Part shown: positions 21,616 to 31,831 of the stretch, one piece after another
Position numbering within the stretch: position 1 is the stretch's first letter
Layout of the letters: each line of letters opens with the position of its first letter
From: Cylicocyclus nassatus
Taxonomy: Eukaryota; Nematoda; Chromadorea; Rhabditida; Strongylidae
Reading direction: 5' to 3'
Length of the DNA: 64,000 bases
Assembly: GCA_958299035.1 (NCBI GenBank)
Contig: CATQJL010000316.1
Span: forward strand, 20,933,676-20,997,675
Position numbers and translations under genes: made by a program
The notes under the pieces: model-generated
Database searches by the model: none
Told to the model about the DNA's origin: nothing
Seen by the model: the letters and a program-made list of their open reading frames with translations, nothing else

Positions 21616-22424
21616 CATGGCATCAATTATGTGCCGGACCAGGGTGTATGCATTACTGCAACTGCTCCGACTTTTCTGACAGGTCAGCATCATTCCAATG
21701 GTAATCTTCTTTTTTAAGTTCCTCGCAGTCTTAACCTCGAAGCAAGGTTAGAAACCTGATTTTTTGACCTTTTCATTTTTAGTTGGGTGCTTACGTTTGG
21801 AATAGTAAAACTTGCTATTTCAAATCCCTCCACATTTACGAGAATCAAGGCTCAGAAAACCAATTAAAATTCGCGAAATGATTGATACCCGCCGACATGG
21901 TGAAAATAGAGTGCTCTGCTGTCGTTAGAAAACATAGATGCCACTACCTTGTCATCCCGTCCTCGCAGAACACCGGTTTCTCGTTGTCAAAAATTGTAGA
22001 ATCAAAACACAAATTCTTGGAATGGTCCTTTCAGTAGGCTGAAACATAACACCATATCAGTGTGAGTGGCAGATTTCGGTTATGAGGCTTGCATTTTTAC
22101 CAAAACATCGTTATATGGTCATGCCGGTCACACTATAATCACTGTTTTTTATTATGCTCAAGAAATTTATATAAGTTGTTTTTGGGTTGGAAAGGCCTTG
22201 CTCTGTTTGGTTTTGCTTACTTATTGTTACTTGGCCTCCTTCAAAGTCTGGAACGATGATTGTTTCGAAAAAAAATGGAAAGAAAATTTTACTATGCCAA
22301 TAACCTTAGGCTTTCAGACCTATGTGATTTTTTAGGAGCTTGTGGCTGGCGCATGGTGCTTTCGCGCGCTCTCAGTGCTTTTCGGCGCTTTTGGACACTT
22401 CGGAGTTCTTTTCGGCGATGTTTG
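21616..22424. other. No gene recognised
   Basis: A plus-strand open stretch at 22066-22335 has hydrophobic segments but no start context, splice sites or family signature. Confidence 0.4.
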
Positions 22425-22642
22425 TGTTGTAGAGCCGTCCCTTATATTGGAACTTGCTCACTCACTATAGGCTAGGTCGATATGGTCTCTGTGATTGCGG
22501 CGTACCCGCCGCACCTTGACATATTTGTGTGTGTTGTTCTCTAGTTATTCCTAGTGAACCCTCGGCATGTACGCCGATAGGCAGAGGGGGAACTCTTGTG
22601 TTTTTCTAATAAATTGTCAACGACTCAACGCGTTCCACAACA
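22425..22642 (+). repeat. 5' LTR of gypsy element
   Basis: 218 bp, TGTTGTAGAGCCGTCCC to GCGTTCCACAACA. An AATAAA polyadenylation-type signal lies near 22608. Confidence 0.93.
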
Positions 22643-25367
22643 ACTGGCGATCAGGATCAAGGACAAGAAGCCTCCACCGACCAAGGACCAGAAGAAGCTC
22701 GATCGACAAGGACCGGAAGCCTCCATCGTCCAAGGAGAAGACGCGTTGCAGCTCGAATCGAGGAAGAAGCTGTCAGTGGTCGAGGACAGCCAGACAAGTA
22801 AGCTTTGCTGGGAAGCTTATCGATTTAGCAGAAGACTTCGTCGACACCAGAGAGGTCTACCATGCCGAAAGTCAGTGAAGAGCGGCATGGCGAATCTCTG
22901 GAGAAGATCCTGTCGGTCATGGTCGAAGATGCGGCTTCAACAGGAGGAGATGAAGCTGCATATGCAGCTTCAACAGGAACAGATGCAGGCTCGACTACAA
23001 GCTCAGCAGGAGCAGATGCGAGTGCAATCGCGAGCTCTACAGGAGCAAATGCAGGTGCAATTACAAGCACAACAGGAGCAGATGAGGATGCTAATCACCA
23101 CTCCGGTCAGTAATCAGGGAGCCATAAAAGACATCAGCAAGGATCAGTACGATCAGCTGAGTAAGGACGTGCAAAGGTTCGTCTCAGACGAAGAGACAGG
23201 TAACACCTTTGCGTACTGGTATGGCAGGTACGGATCGATCATTCGCGACTCCCAGCTTTCGAATCAGAAGAAGGGCGACTTGCTCCTGATGAAGCTGGAT
23301 GAAGAAGCATACAGGAAGTATGCCGACGAGGTTCTGCCTGCGAAACCAAGCGACTTGGACTTCGAGACCACCGTAGCGAATCTCCAGAAGCTGTTCGCCT
23401 CCAAGAAGACGCTCATCAGGAGACGTTATGAGTGCCTAAGGATAACCTGCCCTCCGCTTACGCCAGCGTACGTACCGTTCCGCGAGTACGCCAACACCAT
23501 CAAACGGATGGACGAGGATGCCCGCCTCAAGGAGGTCGACTATACAGCGATGAAGACGCTGCAGTTCGTAGCAGGTCTTCAAGATCCCTTACTCAGGGAA
23601 ATTCGCCTTCGGATGATTCGTCGACTGGACGCTCACACGGACGAAGCACCGTTGACAATCGAGGACCTAGTCGCAGAATGTGAGAATTTCACTGCTTTGA
23701 AAATGGATAACACGGACATGGAAGGCACGCGCGACATCCATGCAGTGTGGAAGAAAAAGGAGGTAACTTGTTTCACGTGCGGAGGACCACATTTCAGAAG
23801 AGACTGTCCACAATCCGACAACACTGGTCGGAAGAAGCGACGGAAGACAGGAGCGCAGTTTGGCCGCAGAAGACAGTGCAAACATGTGGTCGCTTTCGAC
23901 ACCGAGAGCGCGCGGACCTACCTCGACGTCGTAATTAGAGGATGTAATCTCAAACTTCAGCTGGACACAGGTGCAGATATAACGCTGATATCACGCAGAG
24001 CTTGGAAGAGGATGGGATCCCCGGCTCTGGAACCCTGTGTGATGCCCGTGAAAACTGCAGGCGGGACGTCGATGAAGATATATGGTAAATTCTCAACCGA
24101 CTTTTCCGTCAGAGATCGAGTTACAGGGAAGATGCTTCATGGAGATGGCACGTGCTACGTCACTGAAGGCTCGAATCTACTAGGACTGGAATGGTGCATC
24201 CAGCTGCCGGCATACAAAAAGCTGAAGGGCAACTTCTATTGCAGAAAGGTGACTAGCGAAGAGAAAATCCGAGCCGAAGTGGTCGCCGACTTGAAGAAGA
24301 AGTATGGAGAAGTCTTCAACAGTGACCTAGGAAAGTGCACGAAGAGTAAGGGCATCAACAGAGACATCAAGGACTCAGCGCGCCGCTGTAGGGCAGGTCA
24401 AGAAGCAGCCAAGATGCCAACGAAGACTGTACGACATTCATGGAAAATGGAACAGAAACCATGGAATAGACTTCATATTGACTATGCAGGGCCGCTGAAT
24501 GGTAAGATGTATCTCGTCGTAGTTGACGCTTACTCGCAATGGCCAGAAGTATTTGAGATGCCTTCATCTTCAACTACAGCTATCCTGAGAGAACTAAAAT
24601 CTCTATTCGCTCGATTTGGAGATCCACAAGTGATCGTGTCGGATAATGGGACGCAGTTTACAGCAAAGGAGTTCCAAAATTTCTGTGAAGAGCGAGGAAT
24701 CAAGCATATGCGTTCACCTCCATTCCATCCACAATCAAATGGACAAGCGGAGAGGTTTGTGAATATCTTCAAGAGAACCTTCCAGAAAATCAAGGAGGGA
24801 GGAACGGCAGAGGAGCTTGCGAAGTTTCTACAATCTTATCGACGTAAGCCTTGTACGACGACTCCAGGACAACGTTCGCCTGCCGAGCTGCTCTTAGGAC
24901 GTCAGATAAGGACACCACTGTCGCTGCTGAATGAAGACTCCAAAGAAGAAGGAATGGGCAATAATTCTATAGAGAAGCAGTTCAACCGCCGTCACGGAGC
25001 ACGAAAGAAATCGTACCAGCCACAAGAAGCCGTGTGGGTACGTGATTTTCACTCTGGATGTGGAAAATGGATTCCAGCACGAGTGAAGAAACGATATGGA
25101 GAAGCGCTATATGGCGTGCTTACGGAAGACGGTCAGCTATGGAGACGACATGCGAACCAGATGCGCCGCGCAGCAAGTATGGATCGACATCATGACTCAA
25201 CACAGTCCATCCCCGACGAAGGCCGAAGTAACAATGGTATGGATGCTGCTGAACACCAAGCCACCTCGTCTACGCCACCGACACCAACCAGACCAAGTCG
25301 CCATCGTCGCCCACCAGAACGTCTACAAGTAGATCCTTGTTCTAAGATGTACCGTTGTTCATCTTAG
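22596..25367 (+). CDS. Gypsy Gag-protease-integrase polyprotein, RT/RNase H deleted in frame
   Basis: One uninterrupted 923-codon frame. A Gln-rich coiled coil (LQQEQMQ repeats, about residues 110-170) and Gag capsid-like region are followed by a CX2CX3HX4C knuckle (CFTCGGPHFRRDC, about 392-404). The aspartic protease has LDTGADITLI (Asp about 456). The integrase core has Asp629 (HIDYAGP), Asp683 (SDNGTQF) and Glu719 (GQAERF), the classical DDX35E spacing, and a C-terminal domain. Between LGKCTK (normally the start of RT) and QEAAKMPTK (normally the end of the integrase zinc domain) only about 20 residues remain. RT, RNase H and most of the HHCC finger are thus missing without breaking the frame. 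The frame opens inside the 5' LTR. A more Gag-like ATG at 22862 is in a different frame. The family is nematode Mag-like Ty3/gypsy by motif appearance. Confidence 0.9.
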   Translation: MCFSNKLSTTQRVPQQLAIRIKDKKPPPTKDQKKLDRQGPEASIVQGEDALQLESRKKLSVVEDSQTSKLCWEAYRFSRRLRRHQRGLPCRKSVKSGMANLWRRSCRSWSKMRLQQEEMKLHMQLQQEQMQARLQAQQEQMRVQSRALQEQMQVQLQAQQEQMRMLITTPVSNQGAIKDISKDQYDQLSKDVQRFVSDEETGNTFAYWYGRYGSIIRDSQLSNQKKGDLLLMKLDEEAYRKYADEVLPAKPSDLDFETTVANLQKLFASKKTLIRRRYECLRITCPPLTPAYVPFREYANTIKRMDEDARLKEVDYTAMKTLQFVAGLQDPLLREIRLRMIRRLDAHTDEAPLTIEDLVAECENFTALKMDNTDMEGTRDIHAVWKKKEVTCFTCGGPHFRRDCPQSDNTGRKKRRKTGAQFGRRRQCKHVVAFDTESARTYLDVVIRGCNLKLQLDTGADITLISRRAWKRMGSPALEPCVMPVKTAGGTSMKIYGKFSTDFSVRDRVTGKMLHGDGTCYVTEGSNLLGLEWCIQLPAYKKLKGNFYCRKVTSEEKIRAEVVADLKKKYGEVFNSDLGKCTKSKGINRDIKDSARRCRAGQEAAKMPTKTVRHSWKMEQKPWNRLHIDYAGPLNGKMYLVVVDAYSQWPEVFEMPSSSTTAILRELKSLFARFGDPQVIVSDNGTQFTAKEFQNFCEERGIKHMRSPPFHPQSNGQAERFVNIFKRTFQKIKEGGTAEELAKFLQSYRRKPCTTTPGQRSPAELLLGRQIRTPLSLLNEDSKEEGMGNNSIEKQFNRRHGARKKSYQPQEAVWVRDFHSGCGKWIPARVKKRYGEALYGVLTEDGQLWRRHANQMRRAASMDRHHDSTQSIPDEGRSNNGMDAAEHQATSSTPPTPTRPSRHRRPPERLQVDPCSKMYRCSS

Positions 25368-25375
25368 GAGGGAGG

Positions 25376-25593
25376 TGTTGTAGAGCCGTCCCTTATATTG
25401 GAACTTGCTCACTCACTATAGGCTAGGTCGATATGGTCTCTGTGATTGCGGCTTACCCGCCGCACCTTGACATATTTGTGTGTGTTGTTCTCTAGTTATT
25501 CCTAGTGAACCCTCGGCATGTACGCCGATAGGCAGAGGGGGAACTCTTGTGTTTTTCTAATAAATTGTCAACGACTCAACGCGTTCCACAACA
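25376..25593 (+). repeat. 3' LTR of gypsy element
   Basis: 218 bp, matching the 5' LTR except at one base. It is preceded directly by the polypurine tract and followed by the duplicated target GTTTG. Confidence 0.93.
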
Positions 25594-25738
25594 GTTTGGC
25601 CGTTCCTTAAAAAAATAACTGATTTTATTCAACACATCCTCTCCTGCTTCTAACCACAATGATGATATTGGAATGAACCCTACTGCAGTGCAATGTATTT
25701 TGAGCTGTACCCTAAGATAATTTACCTCGAGGTATAAT

Positions 25739-26238
25739 NNNNNNNNNNNNNNNNNNNNNNNNNNNNNNNNNNNNNNNNNNNNNNNNNNNNNNNNNNNNNN
25801 NNNNNNNNNNNNNNNNNNNNNNNNNNNNNNNNNNNNNNNNNNNNNNNNNNNNNNNNNNNNNNNNNNNNNNNNNNNNNNNNNNNNNNNNNNNNNNNNNNNN
25901 NNNNNNNNNNNNNNNNNNNNNNNNNNNNNNNNNNNNNNNNNNNNNNNNNNNNNNNNNNNNNNNNNNNNNNNNNNNNNNNNNNNNNNNNNNNNNNNNNNNN
26001 NNNNNNNNNNNNNNNNNNNNNNNNNNNNNNNNNNNNNNNNNNNNNNNNNNNNNNNNNNNNNNNNNNNNNNNNNNNNNNNNNNNNNNNNNNNNNNNNNNNN
26101 NNNNNNNNNNNNNNNNNNNNNNNNNNNNNNNNNNNNNNNNNNNNNNNNNNNNNNNNNNNNNNNNNNNNNNNNNNNNNNNNNNNNNNNNNNNNNNNNNNNN
26201 NNNNNNNNNNNNNNNNNNNNNNNNNNNNNNNNNNNNNN
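25739..26238. other. Assembly gap (500 N)
   Basis: A round-number run of N, so its size is probably nominal. Contig orientation across this gap is questionable (see misc-1). Confidence 0.97.
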
Positions 26239-26296
26239 ACATGCGACGCTCACCGGGGTGGTGCATCTTCTGTGGTAAAAGATTCATATAGTTTAA

Positions 26297-26996
26297 GGAC
26301 CGCATGCACTAACGACCCCGCTGGGGAGGGGATCGCAGGTCAGAAGAAAGCTTCATATTCTGAAGCTCCAAATGTCTAGATTTCACGCTGTCTATCTGTC
26401 CGCAAGTATTCCTACTATCCTCCACTATGAACATATTGAACAGGAGCGAGAAGCTGTACAAGCCGCATTTTCCAGCTTTTGTATGATCCCTGACGATCCC
26501 CAGCGCTTTTTTTTTAAAGTCATTTTTCTTTCTTTGAAGTTAACGAAAACCTTCCAAAGTTGTACTAATTATCTAATACAACAGTGCTAAGCATGTTACT
26601 GATGAGAACAAATGAGTTTTTGAAAAATCGAAAAATTTTGTTGATAAACTACAACTTTCGACTTGTGGCTCATCGCAAATTTCATGACTCCGATACATCA
26701 CTTGTTCTTATCAGCAACATGCTAAACAGTGTTGGGTTAGATAATCTGCACAACTTTGGAAAGTTTTCGTTAACTTTGGAGAAAAAATGACTTTAAAAAA
26801 AGCGCCGGGGATCATCAGGGATCATCAAATGCTGGAAACTGCGGCTTGTACAGTTTCTCGCTCCTGTTCAATATGTTCGTAGTGAAGGATAGTAGCAGGT
26901 AGACAGCGTGAAATCTAGATATCTGGAGCTTCAGGATATGACGCTTTCTTTTGAGCTGCGATCCCCTCCCCGCGGGGATGTTAGTGCATGCGGCCC
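26297..26996. mobile_element. PIF/Harbinger-type MITE (intact copy)
   Basis: 700 bp with ends GGACCGCATGCACTAAC and GTTAGTGCATGCGGCCC and a TAA duplication on both sides. A 3-bp TWA target and GGG/CCC termini are typical of PIF/Harbinger. The arms are inverted over most of the length (TTGAACAGGAGCGAGAAGCT and its inverse). There is no transposase. A heavily interrupted copy spans 55358-57770. Confidence 0.8.
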
Positions 26997-27072
26997 TAAG
27001 TCTAAATGGACACATGTACAAACAAAACCTTACTGACCTAATGTAAGCATTTACCTTGATTTAGAATCACAG

Positions 27073-27701
27073 AATAGATCTGAAAGACAAGCTTATCCTG
27101 AACGGAAAACATTCAAAGGAATGTTTTACCAAAATATACTCAATTTTCAAGTGTCGAAAAAAACAAAAGCCCTTATAACTATTTGACATGTATAATTCTA
27201 TATCGGCTAATCGCTGATCGTGGATCGCTTGCATACGAAGAGATTACGAAGTAACAATAATAAACAAGAGTGATAAGCAAAAAACTTTTATTAGAAGTTG
27301 AAACGGAAGGCGCGTTGAAGAAAAAGTGCTCTGCGGTAGAGGTACCTATGGAAGCTTGCCAGGGCACACACTATAGAAAGGCTCTATCGCATATTCGTAT
27401 GGCATAAGTCTTCATAAGATTTTTTCAAAAGCACTCTACTAGCATGAGTTTCCCAGTGAAGTATGGATTCTTTTTCTGATCTCTTGATTATCTGAATATC
27501 AAAAATCTATTTTTACAGATAGTGAGAAATGAAGGAGTGTTTGCGTTTTGGAAAGGTATAACTCCATATTATATGAGACTTGGTCCGCACACTGTCCTTA
27601 CTTTTATTTTCCTCGAACAATTCAACAGACTATATATCAAATATTTTGCGAGCAAGCCATCGAAGGAGAAGAAGAAACCACCGGAGGCAGGAAAGAAATA
27701 A
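27073..27701 (+). CDS. misc-1: Mitochondrial 2-oxoglutarate/malate carrier, last two exons
   Basis: Exon 27073-27150 begins with the single base that completes the phase-2 codon left open at 14990. It encodes the matrix-loop segment IDLKDKLILNGKHSKE. Exon 27519-27701 encod es the final repeat: FWKGITPYYMRLGPHTVLTF, FLEQFNRLY, and a lysine-rich tail ending AGKK with TAA at 27699. These are exactly the residues missing from the minus-strand exons at 14990-15868. The junction between these two exons is one base short of canonical splicing (the donor reads TTCAAGTGTCG where AAG plus GTGTCG would be needed), so there is either a sequence error or a mutation. The opposite strand relative to the other exons points to contig misorientation. 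Confidence 0.88.
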
Positions 27702-29645
27702 AGATGTATTGATTTGAGATAAATGTGCTTTTAAAGTCATTGAGAGAAGAGGTACGAACAGTCTGTATTTGGAAAAAAATGCAAAACTATCTTTTCCCAT
27801 ATGCTCCAAACAACGACACTTCGCCAGCATGTTTATAGGTGATCATAAAATTCGACATTCATGTTACCTGCTCAAGCGGAAAGGTTTTGTAAATCACTGA
27901 CAGCGTTTCAACAAGGAACAGTGTTAAACGAAGTTATAAATACCAAGGCCAACCGGGGCTGGCAAAAAAGGCTCTCTTCAAATAAACTCCCCATACGCAT
28001 CGAGTTGTGTTCCCAAGGTGGCAAATATCACTCAGAACTTACTGATAGAATGTAGAAAGAACATAGCGATTTCGATTTCAAATTTAGGTCTAATTAAACT
28101 CTAACTATGCCAGCCTCAACAAAAAAAATCCCAACAAGCGATTTATTGCCCAAACACGAAATTACACAATGGGTAAATAGCCCCCAACTGAGCGTTTTTC
28201 TGCTGCGGCAATGCAATTTGAAAGGTTTCCAGTGTAGTCGGCCAGCGGCAGGAAGGTTCTTTAGGCCGATGAAACTCAAGGAGCACCCAGAGTCAAAATC
28301 GTCTTCCTGAACGAAATACATATATATCAATCTGAAGACCATCAAACGCTAATTCCAAAAATTTCTCCGTTTTTTAGGGGTGTTTTTGGAGCGAAAAATG
28401 AAAGCAGAATTAGGTGAAATCAATGATTATGCTGTTTCCAGCGCTCAAAAAATTGTTGAGTACGAATATATTGAGCAAAAATATTTTTCATGCTTAGAGT
28501 GCTCTGATAATCAACGCTGGGCCATTTGCGCAAACTTGAACGAACTTGTTCCAGTATTTTGAGATAAATACCCTCATAACTCAGCGTCTAGAGGTGCTTG
28601 GCAGATAACAAAGACAGTTTTGAAATCAGTTTGTTGCTCTTCAGATTGGTGTATATTTCATGTGGAGAGCCGATTTTGACTTCGTGTCCTCCCTAATTAG
28701 TAATACAAAGATCTAGGAAGTTCGAAATCTAAAGGCAAGAGAAAAGGAAAAGCACAAGTCTGAGAATCAACAAGTATCTACTGAAATACACCTAAGGAGG
28801 ATAGGAAAATGTATAGTGCTTCACACAGTTACTTATATAACATTCTACTAATGGATAAGTACACAATCGTTCACAGTTTTATTACAAAAATTCACGTAAT
28901 TCAAATTGTCTATCGGTAGTACATATACTGTAAGACCTTTCTCTTTTGAAAGTTCTTGGGTGCCTTCTTTCCATCTAGGTAGGAGTCCTATTATAGTCTT
29001 AATTGGTCATCCTTTCACAACTGCGATGGCACTCATGCTATCGCTGGGCAAAATGAGCGCAGAGTTGATTCGCCACATAAGCTTCAAAAATTATATATTT
29101 ACACAAGTCCCAGTCATAATAAACTTACAAAGTGTTTTTCCCTTGACATTTCAGAGCAAAAAGTACAGCCCATAGTAAACCCGTCAAGGCATTCCCTTGA
29201 GGCGTGCTGAGTCGATCTTTTGGCACCTCAATCCAGCATACGGCGAGCTATCGATATGGATGCTAATCCTTTGTAGATGTAAAAAGGACGCGTTCTCTAA
29301 GAAGAAATAGTGGTACCACTTGTGCAGATGGGTCGAATAGGTTAATAATTACATTGCAATTGCGGCGACCATGGTTCGAGACCGTCTAGCAATATCATAT
29401 TTGCTGCGCAATCTTTGCTGCGGTCATCAGTAATCGATTTCGCCTAGCAAACGAACAAATATAGCAAAATCGTGATATTTTGAAATGATTCGTTGAAAAG
29501 CAACATTTTTGGAACAGAGAATGAGACAAATAAATAATAATCTATGCAACTTTCAGAAAAAATTAAGCAAAGCCAAAAAACGGCAAAAGCTGCTTTTCTT
29601 TTTCCGTGCCTGCGATCAGCTAATCATTTCCTCCCTATCCTTAGG
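27702..29645. other. misc-1 3' UTR, then no gene recognised
   Basis: The first 130 bp or so are misc-1 3' UTR, shown by the copy of this stretch at 52060-52182. The rest has no supported exon. Around 28575-28620 and 35515-35780 there are shared words (ACTC.TC...GCTTGGCAGATAA) of an inverted repeat family. Confidence 0.5.
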
Positions 29646-29877
29646 CCTCGGGCAGAGTTCACGCGATTTGATCGTCGCGATTCAATCGCCACAGACAAGT
29701 CACGAGTTCATTGCATGCCGATCTTATTGTATTTCGGTTATGATAGTTGTCCAACACGACTAATAGTGACCAACTATCACAACCGAAATGCAAGAAGATG
29801 GGCATGCAATGAACTCGTTACATTTGTCTTATAGCGATTGAATCGCGACGATCAAATCGCGTGAATTCTGCCCGAGG
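29646..29877. mobile_element. Foldback MITE, CTTCACGCGA family (near-perfect palindrome)
   Basis: The arms CCTCGGGCAGAGTTCACGCG and inverse run nearly the full length, through GATCGTCGCGATTCAATCG and TCGGTTATGATAGTTG, to a short centre near 29762. It would fold into a hairpin of over 100 bp. Confidence 0.8.
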
Positions 29878-30320
29878 TTGCAGTTTTGCGCCGATGTCCG
29901 CATTGCTACACAAAAGTGGCGTGTATTGTTGGCTACACATGAGCAACTTGTGGGAATGTCCTCTGCATCTCATCTTTTCTACACCATTTGCGCTATTTGC
30001 GCTCTCAATCAGTTCATGTCTCAATTGAACTTGAACTAATTAGAGTGCATCAGTTCAATATGGCAGGTAAACAGATAATCAACTCTCATCCCACTTTGCA
30101 TTATAGCATGGGAAGGCGGGCGGTCGTCATGTCCCCGGCAGGACCTCAACTGAGGGTTCCAGTTCAGATCAACTGAATTGATCGAACTTTACTATAGCTA
30201 GTCTTGATGCTTAGACATGAAGAATTCTCTCTCTATGTTGGAAGTGTCTTAGAAGTTTCAAACCATATTTATTTTATTCAAAAATACACACATATATGCT
30301 TTGCACATCTTAAATAGTAT
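29878..30320. other. Mostly 3' flank of the exon at 30321
   Basis: On the minus strand an AATAAA-like signal (near 30268-30275) follows the stop at 30321. Otherwise nothing is recognised. Confidence 0.4.
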
Positions 30321-30476
30321 TCATCCTATCTTAAATATATCTGAGCACTTTTCTCCGGATTTTATTCTAATTCTCAAAAGATAAAGTAGTATGCCGATTA
30401 GTACGAGAAAGAGGAAGATGAGAGAGCCCGCCACCGCCAAGAATGCAGTTTCTTTCCATCGAATATTTTCGCCGAC
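30321..30476 (-). CDS. Terminal exon of a membrane protein (unidentified)
   Basis: Directly after a plausible acceptor (GAGTTAAG) there are 51 codons and a TGA. The segment starts VGENIRWKETAF and contains a strong membrane helix (LAVAGSLIFLFLVLIGILLY), followed by a basic stop-transfer stretch (LLRIRIKS) and a short polar tail ending DIFKIG. It therefore looks like the C-terminal membrane anchor of a single-pass or multi-pass protein, with the short tail cytosolic. Upstream exons should lie beyond the transposon at 30521-31146 but were not identified. Too short for a family name. Confidence 0.45.
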   Translation of the reverse strand, partial: VGENIRWKETAFLAVAGSLIFLFLVLIGILLYLLRIRIKSGEKCSDIFKIG

Positions 30477-30520
30477 CTTAACTCAAATTCATTGAATAGA
30501 AAAGCACTTCGAAGATATAT

Positions 30521-31146
30521 TATAGTCGTCCTCACCCCACTAGTCGCTCGGTGGTCGAATTTGAATTTGAAGTGGAGCAGGCCGGCCGCGGCAGAGCGCG
30601 GCAGACCGCCCCTCAGCCAACCGCTTGCACGAGCCTTTTTCTTATTTTCTTCTTTGTTTTTGTGTTTCTTTGCTGTCTCTCGTATTACGACAATGTTCTT
30701 AATCAGATTTTCACATTTCGTACCACTAACTCTTTAAAACAAACACTTTTTGAGAAGATTTCAGCCCTAGCAAAAAATAGTCCAAAATTCTGACGAAAAA
30801 CGTGACACAATCATCACAAACTCATCAAATCACATTTGTGTCTATTTCACTTACCGGAAAAGATATTTCTCATCCACAAATCTCTATTCTTCCCGGTTTA
30901 CCTGGAAAAAAGTAAAACAAACGAGTACAATTGCACAGAACAATAGTTAGCCGTACGAAATCTAAAAATCTGATCAAGAACACTGCCGCAATACGAGAGA
31001 GAGCAATGACACGAAGAAATCAAAAGGAAAGCTCTTGTGCAAGCGGTTGGCTGAGGGGCGGTCTGCCGCGCTCTGCCGCGGGTGACCTGTTACAATTCGA
31101 ATTTAAATTCGACCACCGACCGACTAGTGGGGTGAGGACGACTATA
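30521..31146. mobile_element. Long-TIR non-autonomous DNA transposon
   Basis: Inverted ends of about 110 bp begin ATAGTCGTCCTCACCCCACT and contain GCAGACCGCCCCTCAGCCAA in the arms. The interior is AT-rich and non-coding. It lies just upstream of the exon at 30321-30476, probably inside its last intron. Confidence 0.8.
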
Positions 31147-31672
31147 TAAAACATGCTAAAGTGTGCGTAACTAAAATGAAGGTAAGTACAACTGTACACC
31201 ATCTGCGTCTAAGCCCAAAAAAGAGGTTTTCATTTTTATTCAAAGTTCACTCTTTCTCTTTTACAAGGTGAGTTCTTACCTAGAGGAGCCTGATGTTAAT
31301 GATTTGTCTTATGGCTAATAGAAATCACCTTGCACATTCACTCTAGCCGCAAGTGTCTTTAAACGTTCGAATGCAAAATGTGCAATTACACACGTAATCT
31401 ATGTAAGGGGAACAGCTAGAGTTTTGCAATCGCAGCCCATGCGCAAGCGCTACAGTATGCTGCAACGTGCGGAGTCCACGCCACATCGGGTTTCTGTTTG
31501 AATCACTGTTTCCACTTCTCACTTCTTTTTTGGTCCCACTTTATATACTCTACTTTGTTCCACTCTCTTCTTTACGACTTTCAACACTCTTTGTGGATTG
31601 TAATCATTTTCATACAGGTAGAGAACGCAAGGAAACTTTTGAAAAAAGTTAAGCTTTATATAGCGTTTCCGA

Positions 31673-31831
31673 ATGTGTAAAAACGATGAGCGCGTTCTGG
31701 AGGCAGTCCTGAGAGAAGACGGTAGACGGTTAATTCACGGGTTGGCAGAGAGAATGGTCAAGGTTAGAAAACAATCAATTTTTGGGTTAATTCAATGTCA
31801 GGTATACGCGAAACGACGAACGTCGTCGTGA
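31673..31831 (+). pseudogene. Mariner transposase helix-turn-helix fragment
   Basis: 53 codons begin CKNDERVLEAVLREDGRRLI and continue HGLAERM. This resembles the second helix-turn-helix of mariner transposases (D.R.LLE.V..DGRRT...LA..). The frame stops soon after, and no DD(D/E) catalytic region follows. A short relic. Confidence 0.4.

Larger units (their letters stand above)
22425..25593 (+). mobile_element. Ty3/gypsy LTR retrotransposon lacking RT and RNase H
   Basis: A complete insertion. It has 218-bp LTRs (22425-22642 and 25376-25593) starting TGTTGT and ending ACAACA, and a 5-bp target duplication GTTTG at 22420-22424 and 25594-25598. A candidate primer site follows the 5' LTR (TGGCGATCAGG...), and a purine tract (GGAGGGAGG) precedes the 3' LTR. 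The LTRs differ at one position that I can see (GCGGCGTACC against GCGGCTTACC), so the insertion is recent. The internal frame encodes Gag, protease and integrase only. Confidence 0.93.

Noticed and set aside
25576..26305. Long minus-strand open frames across the 500-N gap
   Set aside because: They consist almost entirely of unknown residues from N bases.
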